From: CAZTAO01 sp964611645 | GTDB taxonomy: Bacteria; Armatimonadota; UBA5829 | Direction of reading: 5' to 3' | Assembly (NCBI GenBank): GCA_964611645.1 | Contig: CAZTAO010000003.1 | Location: 1 to 64,000 of the forward strand | Length of the DNA stretch: 64,000 nucleotides | Shown here: piece by piece, positions 33,965 through 42,405 of the stretch | Numbering within the stretch: position 1 is the stretch's first letter | How the letters are laid out: each line of letters opens with the position of its first letter | Made by a program: the position numbers and the translations under genes | Notes under the pieces: generated by a model | The model's input: only the letters and a program-made list of their open reading frames with translations | Database searches by the model: none | What the model was told of the DNA's origin: nothing

Positions 33965-35755
33965 ATGCAGAAACAAAGTAACACGGCCAGTGGCAGGATC
34001 AAACTGACACCTATCAAAGACCGGCTAACGACCCTTTCGGGCAGATGGGCTATGGCGCCCGACCAGATCGATATCAGCAACGTGCGGAAGACAGACATCT
34101 ACCGCGCGCCGATGGAGCCGAGCTATGTCTGCTGGGCGATTCTGTGGAAAGAGGCCGATGGAGCGCTGAAGCTCACGTTCACCGAAACCACCGGCACTCC
34201 CGCGCTGTGGCCGCCGACCTACAAGTTCAACAACCAACCCTTCGACTGGTACCGCAAAACCCTGGTGTCGCACGATGGCGGGGAAACCTGGGCGGATACC
34301 GGCTGGAAGGAACCTCTCGATCCTTACTGGGACCTCAATTCCCACCACCGCGGCTACCATGTCATCCGGATGCAGGACGGTTCGCTGCTCCGGGTCAATC
34401 CTCACGGAGTTAGGGATGCCGTCAGGAAGATGGACTGGATGGTGTATGACGAGTCCAAGGCGATGCAGGACTTCCCGTTCGGGATGGAAGAGTCAGAGGT
34501 CCACCAGGTCTTCACCGCTTTCCAAACGAGCCTGGACAAGGGCCGGACGTGGCAAGAGATATTCCTCAATCGCGCCGAACCACGATTCTGGTCGTGCGCC
34601 GTCCATCAGCTCAAGAACGGCTCTCTCGTTGCGACGGGTGGGAATGGAATCCAGAACGATGGCACAAGCGGAGAATCTACCCAGATTGTCTTGAGCGAAT
34701 CGTGGGATGGCGGCAAGACGTGGTGCCCGATGCAGGTCCTGCTGGAGAACGAAGATGTGCTGGCTCCTATAGGCGCTTGCGAGGAGAACGACTTCGTGGA
34801 GTTGGCCGACGGCCGGCTGCTGCTCATCCAGCGCGGGGCCGGGATCGGGATGTACCAGTTGTACCTGACCCGCGATGAATCAGGCAAGTGGACCGCAAGC
34901 AAACCCATCACATTCCCGGAGTTTGTCCACAGCGGCTACCCATACATGCACAGGGCGAGTGATGGCGTTGTCTTCTATTACGATGACACAGCAATCCGCT
35001 ACTCCTGCGACGATGGCGCATCGTGGAACAGCCTCCCGCTGGGGTTTGCTTACTACGGCCAGTTGCTGGAGGTCAGCCTAGGGCGGATTCTCGCGATGAC
35101 CCAGAAGAACATGGGCGACTGCCCGTACCCCTGGAAACATGACACCACAATGCTCCAGACCACCTTCGATTACGAGCGCATCAGCGTTGTGGAGCAGACA
35201 AACCCGGACGGGGCGGCGGTCGGCGCAATCGACGGGCAGGACTACACTGACTTCCACGCCTACGCGGATGTCCGAGCGGACGGCGAGACCGGGTTGGTAT
35301 TTGATCTGGATGGAGACAGCTATGGTTTTGCGGCGGTGGTTATTCCCTGCAACGAGTTCCGCGCGCCGGGGAGAGCCGCCAGGGCGGAGCAGGATGCCGC
35401 GCTTGTTATAGGCAAGTGCGAGTCGGGCAAGATATCGGTCTCGCGCAGAGTGGGCATCGGCAAGGTAGTGCCCGGCGCGTGGGTGGAGATGCAGCTCGAT
35501 CGCTCAGGAGAGATCCTGAAGGCGGCCGTGAAAGCGAGAGAGGGCGACCACACCAACGGCCAGATCCCAGCGACTTACCTGGTCGCTGAGTCTGCCCCCA
35601 GAAGCTGCGGCAAGCTCGGGTTCTTCACAAACAACAGCACCGGCGCATTCAAGAACGTGCGCATTTGCCCTGAGAGCGCCGAGATTCGATCCAACTGGCG
35701 CAGCCCCGACGAAGGCGCAAGGAGAATAGCCCTGGATGCAGGGAAGCAGGAATAG
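33965..35755 (+). CDS. Sialidase-fold (BNR/Asp-box) protein
   Basis: 596 residues, no signal peptide. Four Asp boxes (SHDGGETW, SLDKGRTW, SWDGGKTW, SCDDGASW) are spaced as in six-bladed sialidase propellers. The expected arginine triad and Tyr/Glu pair cannot be placed with certainty, so exo-sialidase activity is not shown; many such proteins are other glycosidases or binding proteins. The last 160 residues form a beta-sandwich of the concanavalin type (DFHAYADVRADGETGLVF). GGAGACGGGAGA precedes the ATG. Next come an exported GH20-like gene and other exported enzymes on the same strand. Confidence 0.8.
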   Translation: MQKQSNTASGRIKLTPIKDRLTTLSGRWAMAPDQIDISNVRKTDIYRAPMEPSYVCWAILWKEADGALKLTFTETTGTPALWPPTYKFNNQPFDWYRKTLVSHDGGETWADTGWKEPLDPYWDLNSHHRGYHVIRMQDGSLLRVNPHGVRDAVRKMDWMVYDESKAMQDFPFGMEESEVHQVFTAFQTSLDKGRTWQEIFLNRAEPRFWSCAVHQLKNGSLVATGGNGIQNDGTSGESTQIVLSESWDGGKTWCPMQVLLENEDVLAPIGACEENDFVELADGRLLLIQRGAGIGMYQLYLTRDESGKWTASKPITFPEFVHSGYPYMHRASDGVVFYYDDTAIRYSCDDGASWNSLPLGFAYYGQLLEVSLGRILAMTQKNMGDCPYPWKHDTTMLQTTFDYERISVVEQTNPDGAAVGAIDGQDYTDFHAYADVRADGETGLVFDLDGDSYGFAAVVIPCNEFRAPGRAARAEQDAALVIGKCESGKISVSRRVGIGKVVPGAWVEMQLDRSGEILKAAVKAREGDHTNGQIPATYLVAESAPRSCGKLGFFTNNSTGAFKNVRICPESAEIRSNWRSPDEGARRIALDAGKQE

Positions 35756-35799
35756 AACCGGCGCCGAGACCTATGAACGTACACAGAGAGGTGATCACG

Positions 35800-38301
35800 A
35801 TGACTAGAACCCGATTGCACATAGCGGCCGTAGCGGCTTTGCTGATTCTGCTGGCGCAGAGCGGAAGCTTTGCCGCCGCCGTCAAGAATGGCGATTTCGA
35901 GGCGCCGTATTCCAGGACGCTTGCCGGATGGTCCACCGCCGGACAGGTGAACGTGGAGAACGTGAGCGGCGTTTGGCACCGCGTCACCGCCACATTCAAC
36001 AGCGGAAAAGAGAAAAATGTGGGGTTCTACTTCTACACCACCCAGGGCAGCACTGGTTCGGTATGGATCGACAATGTCTCCTGCCCCGGCGCGGTCCTCA
36101 AGAACTCGGGCTTTGAGGAAACCGGCGCGGATGGCGGCCTCGCCGATTGGAGCCAGAGCGACCGGCAGGAAACCATCTTCCCCGACACCGCGCGCGCTTC
36201 TGACGGCAAGCAGAGTGTGCGCATCACGTTCAAGAATGAAGCCATCCCGCTGAAGCAGATAGGGCAGAAGTTCGCGGTCAAGCCAAACACCGACTATGCC
36301 CTCTCATTCGACTTGTTCATCGACGACGGCTTCCAGGGGGAATCCCAGGGCTTGGTCTATGACGAACCTGGAAACGCCTGCATCCAGCTCAACTACGGCG
36401 CCACGTGCGCCTCCCCATTTGTGGAGTTCCGGGATAGATGTGATCTGCAGGCTGTTCGACTCACCAACTCCGGAGAAGGCCAGCCGACGGAGATATCCCA
36501 GGTGGTGGACGTTACAACCGGGATGAACCTCAGCGCAAGCGTTGACTTCAAGGCGGACTCCGCTGAATCTGTCGGCAAGTTCACTGTCTATGACGGCAAG
36601 TCCGGCGCGGTCCTGGCCGAGGCAGTCACACTGGCCAACACCGAGTGGCAGACCATCCGCCTCCCATTCCGAAGCAAGTCAACGAAGGTCAGACTGCGGC
36701 TGTCCCTTGGCGCGAAAGGCTCGGCTCTGGCAGACAACGTCGCGCTGAGTTCTCCTGCCCTCACTCCTCCGGCCCAGCAGGTGAAATGGCTTCCGGCGAA
36801 TCAGAACTTCGCGGTTCCGAGCAAGCTGGGAGTTTTCGTCAAGGGCAAGCGCGGCAAAGTCATTGACGGCGGGCTGGGCGTTCTGAAGAAAGACGCCGGG
36901 AAGCTGGGCATTGAGGTTTCGGAGTCCTCATCCGCGAGCGCCCCATTGCGAATAGTCATCGGCGACAAGCTCGCGGCCAAGGGCAAAGGCCCGGAGTCCT
37001 ACACGCTGCAGATCAACAAGAAGGGCATCACAATCAGGGCGGCCAAGGAAGCCGGAGCGCTATACGGGCTGATGAGCGTGCTCCAACTCCTGCAGAAGCA
37101 GGACGGCAAGATGGTTGCGCTTGCCTGCGACATCGTCGACTACCCCGACATGCCCATGCGAGGAGTTCTCTACGGCGATGTCGAACAAGCCGTGCGGCTG
37201 AAGATGAACACATACATGGTTTCCACCGGCTTGCCAGCCTCCCCCAGCGACCGCGCGGACCTGAAGAAGCAGGTGGACTACTGGCGAAGTCTGAACCTCG
37301 AGGTGATTCCCTACTATATCACTCTGTTCTCCGGCAACAACTGGTTCGCGAGGCAGGACTTGAATATGATGGTGGGGGTGTGGGTTCAAGACGAGAAACT
37401 GACCCTTCGCGGCGCTGACCCGACCAACCTGGCCAACCACTGCGTCATCCGAACAAAGCTTACAGACGTGGCTCTGAAGAGTGCAGACGGCGCGACCACC
37501 TACACCCTCGGCAAGGACTACGTTGTCATCGATGGCGAGATGGTGTTCGCACCGGATACTTCCGCGGCAAAGCCATTTGCTGTCGCTCGAACGGCCGATT
37601 CGTCGATCCAGGACGGGGCGGAGGTGGTTGCGAGCTACGACTACCTGAGCCAGTACCGCGCCTCCACCGGCAGGGCCGACCCTCACGTGTCTTACTGTCA
37701 GTTGGAACCGAAGGTACGGCAGACTGTCGATGAGTATATGACAGGTTTTGCTCGCGAGTACCAGCCCAACTACACGAATACATCCAACTGCCTCGAGGAG
37801 TTCGGGCCAAACGAAGCCCAGATGGCGACGGACAGCCGCATCATCAAGTCAGGCAAGAAGCCGATCGAGCTACTTGCCGAGGACGTTGTCGCAACAGACA
37901 CCGCGATGAAGCTGGGCTATCCCAAGGCTCGGACTCTGCAGTGGGCAGGACATTTGAATGACTACTCCAGGGCTGTGGCTCCAAAGCTGCCAAAGGATGC
38001 GATGATCAATGTATGGGGCTACGACGCCAGTTGGCCGATGATGTCGGGCAGGGAGTCCGTGGAGTTCTGGTCCAAGCTGGGGTTTGTGACCTCGGTGATG
38101 CCGTGGAACAACCTGCGCAACGTCCGAGGTTGGGCGCAGGTGGTGGCTGAAGCAAGGCGCAAAGGCTACAAGTGCCTGGGCATAATAGACTCCTGCTGGA
38201 GCGGAGTCCCCAACACCAACGGCGGCGTAATAGAAACCGCGATAGTCTCCTGGCGAGTGCCCAGGAAGGGCGAGAAGAACTACGTGGAGTTGCCGAAATA
38301 G
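35800..38301 (+). CDS. Exported GH20-like protein with carbohydrate-binding modules
   Basis: 833 residues with a signal peptide (about 1-27). Two CBM4/9-like beta modules come first (starting VKNGDFEAPYSRTLAGW and VLKNSGFEETGADGGLADW, the usual NGDFE opening). A GH20b-like domain (about 330-450: YTLQINKKGITIRAAKEAGALYGLMSVLQLL) follows, then a barrel-like region. The strand YPDMPMRGVLYGD is the normal start of a GH20 barrel, but the expected catalytic Asp-Glu pair is not obvious downstream, so activity is uncertain. The ATG at 35800 has GAGAGGTGA, preferred over ATG 35773. Confidence 0.75.
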   Translation: MTRTRLHIAAVAALLILLAQSGSFAAAVKNGDFEAPYSRTLAGWSTAGQVNVENVSGVWHRVTATFNSGKEKNVGFYFYTTQGSTGSVWIDNVSCPGAVLKNSGFEETGADGGLADWSQSDRQETIFPDTARASDGKQSVRITFKNEAIPLKQIGQKFAVKPNTDYALSFDLFIDDGFQGESQGLVYDEPGNACIQLNYGATCASPFVEFRDRCDLQAVRLTNSGEGQPTEISQVVDVTTGMNLSASVDFKADSAESVGKFTVYDGKSGAVLAEAVTLANTEWQTIRLPFRSKSTKVRLRLSLGAKGSALADNVALSSPALTPPAQQVKWLPANQNFAVPSKLGVFVKGKRGKVIDGGLGVLKKDAGKLGIEVSESSSASAPLRIVIGDKLAAKGKGPESYTLQINKKGITIRAAKEAGALYGLMSVLQLLQKQDGKMVALACDIVDYPDMPMRGVLYGDVEQAVRLKMNTYMVSTGLPASPSDRADLKKQVDYWRSLNLEVIPYYITLFSGNNWFARQDLNMMVGVWVQDEKLTLRGADPTNLANHCVIRTKLTDVALKSADGATTYTLGKDYVVIDGEMVFAPDTSAAKPFAVARTADSSIQDGAEVVASYDYLSQYRASTGRADPHVSYCQLEPKVRQTVDEYMTGFAREYQPNYTNTSNCLEEFGPNEAQMATDSRIIKSGKKPIELLAEDVVATDTAMKLGYPKARTLQWAGHLNDYSRAVAPKLPKDAMINVWGYDASWPMMSGRESVEFWSKLGFVTSVMPWNNLRNVRGWAQVVAEARRKGYKCLGIIDSCWSGVPNTNGGVIETAIVSWRVPRKGEKNYVELPK

Positions 38302-38312
38302 AGGCATAGCAA

Positions 38313-39119
38313 ATGACTAACCGTTCGGTTCTGTTGTTGGCGCTGATGATCATACTGGTGGGGTTCTATGCGCTGCTGGTGCTTCGGCCGGAGATGCGGA
38401 TGCGCTTGCGGGAGGCGGTGCATATTGGCCCGCCTGATGCATACTCGGCCTTGGAGCGCGACCTGGCGCAGTTCAAGGGCAGTGTTCAACCTATAGGCAA
38501 GAGTGTTCTGGGCAGGAAGATATATGCGGTGACTCTGCCTAGTATTTCCAGTGTGCGCGTTGCGAAGCTTCTTGTGGTTGCCGGGCAGCACGGGGTCGAG
38601 CCGCTGCCTACTCAGGCGGTGATGCGGATGATCGCCTCGGGATCGTTCGGGCGTTCGAGTATCCAAGTCACGATCATTCCGGTGGCTGACCCGGATGGCT
38701 ATCCTTATGGCTACCGCTTCAACTGGAATGAGGCCGATCTCAACCGCGACTGGCCGAAGCTCACCCAACCGGAGACCATAGCCATATCCAAGTTCATCGA
38801 TAGCTACGATCCGGATGTGGTCATCGACCTCCACGAGGGCCTGCCCTACTGCATCGAGATTGCCCATTCTACTAACACCGCCGGGTATCGCCTGGCGGCA
38901 GCAGGGGCCGCGCGGGCCAAGGCCAAGGGCTTCAAGATCGGCCTGCTTCCCAACAGCGCCGGCCCGGGTTCAGGGCTTCTGCACCGCAAAGCAGGGATTC
39001 AGGGGCGTGTCGGTCTGATGCTGGAGACTCCGATGGAGCGCCGCGACCGTCTCCCCGCCTACACGGCATTCGTTTCCGGGGTGGTGGACGCAATGGCGAG
39101 GGAAAGATGGCGCAGATAG
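38313..39119 (+). CDS. Membrane-anchored M14-like metallo-carboxypeptidase / desuccinylase
   Basis: 268 residues. A single N-terminal helix (about 5-23) anchors it or acts as an uncleaved signal. Zinc ligands His93 and Glu96 (QHGVEP), the substrate DLNRDW motif (142-147), the third ligand His174 (DLHEG) and a late Glu238 (MLETP) match the M14 / succinylglutamate-desuccinylase superfamily. Members remove C-terminal residues or acyl groups, some from peptidoglycan. A soluble relative follows one base after its stop, so the pair arose by duplication or works in series. Confidence 0.8.
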   Translation: MTNRSVLLLALMIILVGFYALLVLRPEMRMRLREAVHIGPPDAYSALERDLAQFKGSVQPIGKSVLGRKIYAVTLPSISSVRVAKLLVVAGQHGVEPLPTQAVMRMIASGSFGRSSIQVTIIPVADPDGYPYGYRFNWNEADLNRDWPKLTQPETIAISKFIDSYDPDVVIDLHEGLPYCIEIAHSTNTAGYRLAAAGAARAKAKGFKIGLLPNSAGPGSGLLHRKAGIQGRVGLMLETPMERRDRLPAYTAFVSGVVDAMARERWRR

Positions 39120-39120
39120 A

Positions 39121-39870
39121 ATGAGGAGCAGCGACCTGATCTCGCGCCTGGAAGCCGTTGCAAAGCTGCCGAATGTGGTGGTGGAGAGCATCGGCGAGTT
39201 CCAGTCGCGGGGGAAAGACTACTCTATCTACCGGGTGCAATTGGGCTCGCCGGGCGAGGCTAAGCAGCGGGTGATGATTGATGCAGGAATACACGGCGAT
39301 GAGCCTGCGGGTGTCGAGGCTGCGTTGCAGTTTGTTGAGGCAAACGCTGCGAATGAAAACCTGCTGTCTCGATTCGTCTTCACGATCTTCCCCTGCAATA
39401 ACCCCACCGGATACGAGCGCAACACACGCGAGAATGCTGATGGGATCGATCTGAACCGGATGTTCAACGCCAGAAGACCGCCTGCCGAGGCCGCAATAAT
39501 CTCCAATGCGCTGCAGGGCAACTGCTTCGATCTGATCTTCGAAATGCACGAGGACATCGACGCGCCGGGCCTGTATCTATATGAGCTTTGCGATGATCCG
39601 GGTCGCTATGTGGGCGAAGAGATCATACAAGCGACAAGGCGGGCAGGCTTTCCGGTCCACGAGAACCCGTGCATAGAGGGGATGCCGGCGCACAACGGAA
39701 TTATCAGGCCGCGGAAGTCCCTGCATTTCCGCAAGACTCGCCTGCCACTTGCGATATACGCCTACAGGACATGCGGTGGCCACGTGATCACCCTGGAACC
39801 GCCTGCTTCCGTGCTGCCCATCGATGATCGGGTGAAGCTCCAACTGATGGCTCTGCAGATCGCGCTGTAG
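39121..39870 (+). CDS. M14-like metallohydrolase (second copy, soluble)
   Basis: 249 residues, no signal or membrane segment. His58 and Glu61 (HGDEPAG), DLNRMF (110-115), His143 (EMHED) and Glu226 (ITLEPP) reproduce the active-site set of the preceding gene. HGDEPAG is the form typical of succinylglutamate desuccinylase / aspartoacylase. Overall identity to the first copy is low outside the motifs. Start ATG one base after the upstream stop; no separate ribosome site is needed if the ribosome reinitiates. Confidence 0.8.
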   Translation: MRSSDLISRLEAVAKLPNVVVESIGEFQSRGKDYSIYRVQLGSPGEAKQRVMIDAGIHGDEPAGVEAALQFVEANAANENLLSRFVFTIFPCNNPTGYERNTRENADGIDLNRMFNARRPPAEAAIISNALQGNCFDLIFEMHEDIDAPGLYLYELCDDPGRYVGEEIIQATRRAGFPVHENPCIEGMPAHNGIIRPRKSLHFRKTRLPLAIYAYRTCGGHVITLEPPASVLPIDDRVKLQLMALQIAL

Positions 39871-39919
39871 TCAGCGTTTGTGAATCCGCCTGATTTGTAG
39901 CTGAATGCAGCCCGGATTA

Positions 39920-39948
39920 TTGACTTAGGCTGCCCAGCCCTCTATGAT
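39920..39948 (+). promoter_or_regulatory. Sigma-70-like promoter
   Basis: TTGACT (39920-39925) and TATGAT (39943-39948), 17 bases apart, lie 34 bases before the ATG at 39983. The -10 box contains the alternative ATG at 39944, which is therefore not the start. Confidence 0.65.
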
Positions 39949-39982
39949 AGAATCTGTCCAGACTGATCTCGGGAGGAATAGC

Positions 39983-41044
39983 ATGAAGAAATGGATCGTT
40001 CTTGTGGCGCTTGTTATCGTTGCGTCATTTATTGTATGTCCCGCGAGCATGGCCGCCAAGGCAAAACCGAAGCCAAAGCCGGCTGTAAAGAAGAAAATCA
40101 TCAAGAAGCCCACGGCAAAACCGCACATTGTCCTGGGGTCCAAAGCGCTCTCCGGCGAGGATGCCCAGCTTGGAACGGAATACACGCTCGGCAAGACCGA
40201 GCCTTTCAACATCACCCTGAAGAGCGCTGAGTTCTCTGTGGCGCCCATCCTCGTTGGCGACAGGCTCTTTACCGTGAATGCTGATGAGAAGTTCCTGGTG
40301 CTCCACATGAAGTATAAGAACCCCCGACCGACCGAGCGGTTCATACGCTGGGACAGCTTTGTGTATACGGCGGTCGACGGCAAGGACCAGAACCACGATG
40401 GCCTCATAGACCTGGGCGCCGAGAAGGACAATACGAGCGTCTCGATGTCTATGAAGCCCACCCAGAGCAAGGATGTCTTCGGTGCGATCATCGTGCCTGC
40501 CGCGGGCGAGATACCCAAGCTGATCATCAAGGGCAGCGACGAGCTGGTTTTGCGTTACAACCTCAAGGGCAAAGTCAAAGCCCTCCCGGCGCCCTATGCC
40601 GACGCTGAGGACAAGACAGGATCCACGGCGCTCGCCAAGGTCACGGCAACCGCGGGAACAGCCTATCCCGTTGATGTGTTCTCATTCAAGCTGAACAAGG
40701 CAGAGTTCATCGATGCCACGAAGATTGGGGAGAGCGAAGCGTCGGAAGGCGAGAAGCTTCTCATCGTGAGCTTCACCGTCAAGAACATGAGTCCCCAAGT
40801 CTCGTTCTTCCGATGGGACACTTTTGACACTAAGCTGCTTGACGCTGATGGCATTGAGACAGGCAACCGCCTCGACGTGTTTCGGGCAAGCTCGGACAAG
40901 AATTTCGGTGGCAATGTTGAGCCCGCGCAGGAGTTGAACCTTCGCTACGCCTTCAGCGTGGCATCGGACGTAACCCTCAAGACCTTCACGGTCAAATGCA
41001 ACGAAGGCAGAATCTTCGAATTCGACATCAGCGACACTAAGTAG
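39983..41044 (+). CDS. Exported protein with two DUF4352-like domains
   Basis: 353 residues with a signal peptide (about 1-25, ending SMA), then a basic Lys/Pro linker (KAKPKPKPAVKKKIIKKP). Two beta-sandwich modules follow, about residues 75-200 and 220-353. Both share the pattern (E)KFLVLHMKYKNPRP..FIRWDSF or EKLLIVSFTVKNMSP..FFRWDTF, which is DUF4352/telokin-like. The gene thus carries an internal duplication. It has its own promoter and a strong hairpin after the stop. GGGAGGA precedes the ATG. Function is unknown; an extracellular structural or binding role is likely. Confidence 0.7.
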   Translation: MKKWIVLVALVIVASFIVCPASMAAKAKPKPKPAVKKKIIKKPTAKPHIVLGSKALSGEDAQLGTEYTLGKTEPFNITLKSAEFSVAPILVGDRLFTVNADEKFLVLHMKYKNPRPTERFIRWDSFVYTAVDGKDQNHDGLIDLGAEKDNTSVSMSMKPTQSKDVFGAIIVPAAGEIPKLIIKGSDELVLRYNLKGKVKALPAPYADAEDKTGSTALAKVTATAGTAYPVDVFSFKLNKAEFIDATKIGESEASEGEKLLIVSFTVKNMSPQVSFFRWDTFDTKLLDADGIETGNRLDVFRASSDKNFGGNVEPAQELNLRYAFSVASDVTLKTFTVKCNEGRIFEFDISDTK

Positions 41045-41058
41045 GCAGCAACTTGTGT

Positions 41059-41084
41059 ATGGGCCGGCCTCCTCGCCGGCCCAT
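41059..41084 (+). terminator. Strong stem-loop after the DUF4352-like gene
   Basis: ATGGGCCGGC / GCCGGCCCAT, a perfect 10-base stem with a CTCCTC loop, 15 bases after the stop. There is no T run, so it may be a rho-dependent or RNA-stability element. Confidence 0.5.
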
Positions 41085-41187
41085 GCCAGTCCTGGGGAGG
41101 ATGAACTCCCCAACTCCCCCGCGCTTGCCAACCAGCTCGCCAGACGGTACACTTAGGTAGACGATTCCCCGCTCACGAGGTGATCTA

Positions 41188-42405
41188 TTGAAGACTGTCA
41201 TCATGGCCCTTGTGTTCGCCGTCCTTTCGATGGCGGCCAGTTTGCCCGCCGCCCAGGCGAGTGGGAAGAGCGGCTCTTCCTTGTACTACTCATGGCTCAA
41301 AGGATGCCTGGCCGGTCTGAAGCGCGATGTGCCCAAGATGAGCGTGTCGGCTGAGGCTGCGGCGAAGCTGTTTGTTGACGGGGACTTCGCGATTGCCCCT
41401 TGGGGCGATCCTGCGTTTGTGAGTGAGTTCAGCGGTCGGGCCGGTGGTCTGATGCCGGTGGGGTCGGTTGATCCTACGACGACCGCGCATACCGTCGTCT
41501 TGGCTGCGCTCGCCGATTCCAACTTCTCCCAGGACCTTGCCGACCTCGCGAAGCTTTCCAACCGTGGCAATTTCATTGTCATCTTCGCTCGGAAGTCTGT
41601 CATCCGGAAGGCGACGAAGGCCGGGCTGGAGTTCGATGCGGCTGTGGAAACCCACGCAGCGGAGCATAACGGGATTATCCAACTGGACGGCAAGTGGGTC
41701 GTGCCAACCGAACCAACCGCCAACATTGCCGCAGTGTGGGCGTGGACTGCGGAGTTTGTCTCGGCCTGTTCGAGGTTGGGCAAGCTGCCGACGGTGTGGC
41801 AGTCGATCCGGGTGCCGGGTTCACCCGAAAGAAACGCCCCGTTCCGGGAGCTGAAGTTCATCGTAGAGAAGCCAATGCCTGTCCCAGCGGGAAAGCTGGG
41901 GCGCGAGTATGTCGACGGCGTGTCCAAGCTGCTCGCCCAGATATGGAAGGCGGATGAGACCTCCATCCGCAAAGCCGGTAACCTGGCGGCGGATGCGCGC
42001 AGGTCCGGCGGGAGTCTGTACGCAGTGTTTCTGGGCCACGCGCTGGGAGTCCAACTCGGCTGCGAAGGCGATCCAGGCATATTCAGGGTGTTTTCTGGTG
42101 AAGAGATGAAGAGCAGAGACTTCGTTGTCGGAATCGGTTACGATATGCTTGTCCGTGATCCCGGCTTCAAAGCAGCGCTGGATGCAGCCCTGGCCGCCGG
42201 GGCAAAACGAGCTTGGAGCTTCACCGATTACAGCGCGGAGGATGTCAGCAGCATTCCAGCCGGCGACATCTACATCAACCAGCGCTGGGCGCTGGGCGAC
42301 GCCATTGTGAGCGTTTCCGGCTACGATGTAAAGGTATTCCCGCCCAGCGGAGTGATCGGCGAGTTTCTGTTCTGGGCAATTAACGCGGAGGTCCTGTCGA
42401 ATTGA
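41188..42405 (+). CDS. Exported protein with SIS-like halves
   Basis: 405 residues with a signal peptide (about 1-24). Two halves (about 30-210 and 240-400) each show the strand-helix order of sugar isomerase (SIS) domains. In the second, RSGGSLYAVFLGHALG, then FVVGIGYDMLVRDPGFKAALDAALAAGAKRAWSF split over two strands, and PSGVIGEFLFWAINAEVL recall phosphosugar-binding repressors and isomerases. The SIS assignment is pattern-based. Export of a phosphosugar-binding fold would be unusual. The TTG start at 41188 has GAGGTGAT. Its stop overlaps the next gene's TTG start by four bases. Confidence 0.6.
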   Translation: MKTVIMALVFAVLSMAASLPAAQASGKSGSSLYYSWLKGCLAGLKRDVPKMSVSAEAAAKLFVDGDFAIAPWGDPAFVSEFSGRAGGLMPVGSVDPTTTAHTVVLAALADSNFSQDLADLAKLSNRGNFIVIFARKSVIRKATKAGLEFDAAVETHAAEHNGIIQLDGKWVVPTEPTANIAAVWAWTAEFVSACSRLGKLPTVWQSIRVPGSPERNAPFRELKFIVEKPMPVPAGKLGREYVDGVSKLLAQIWKADETSIRKAGNLAADARRSGGSLYAVFLGHALGVQLGCEGDPGIFRVFSGEEMKSRDFVVGIGYDMLVRDPGFKAALDAALAAGAKRAWSFTDYSAEDVSSIPAGDIYINQRWALGDAIVSVSGYDVKVFPPSGVIGEFLFWAINAEVLSN

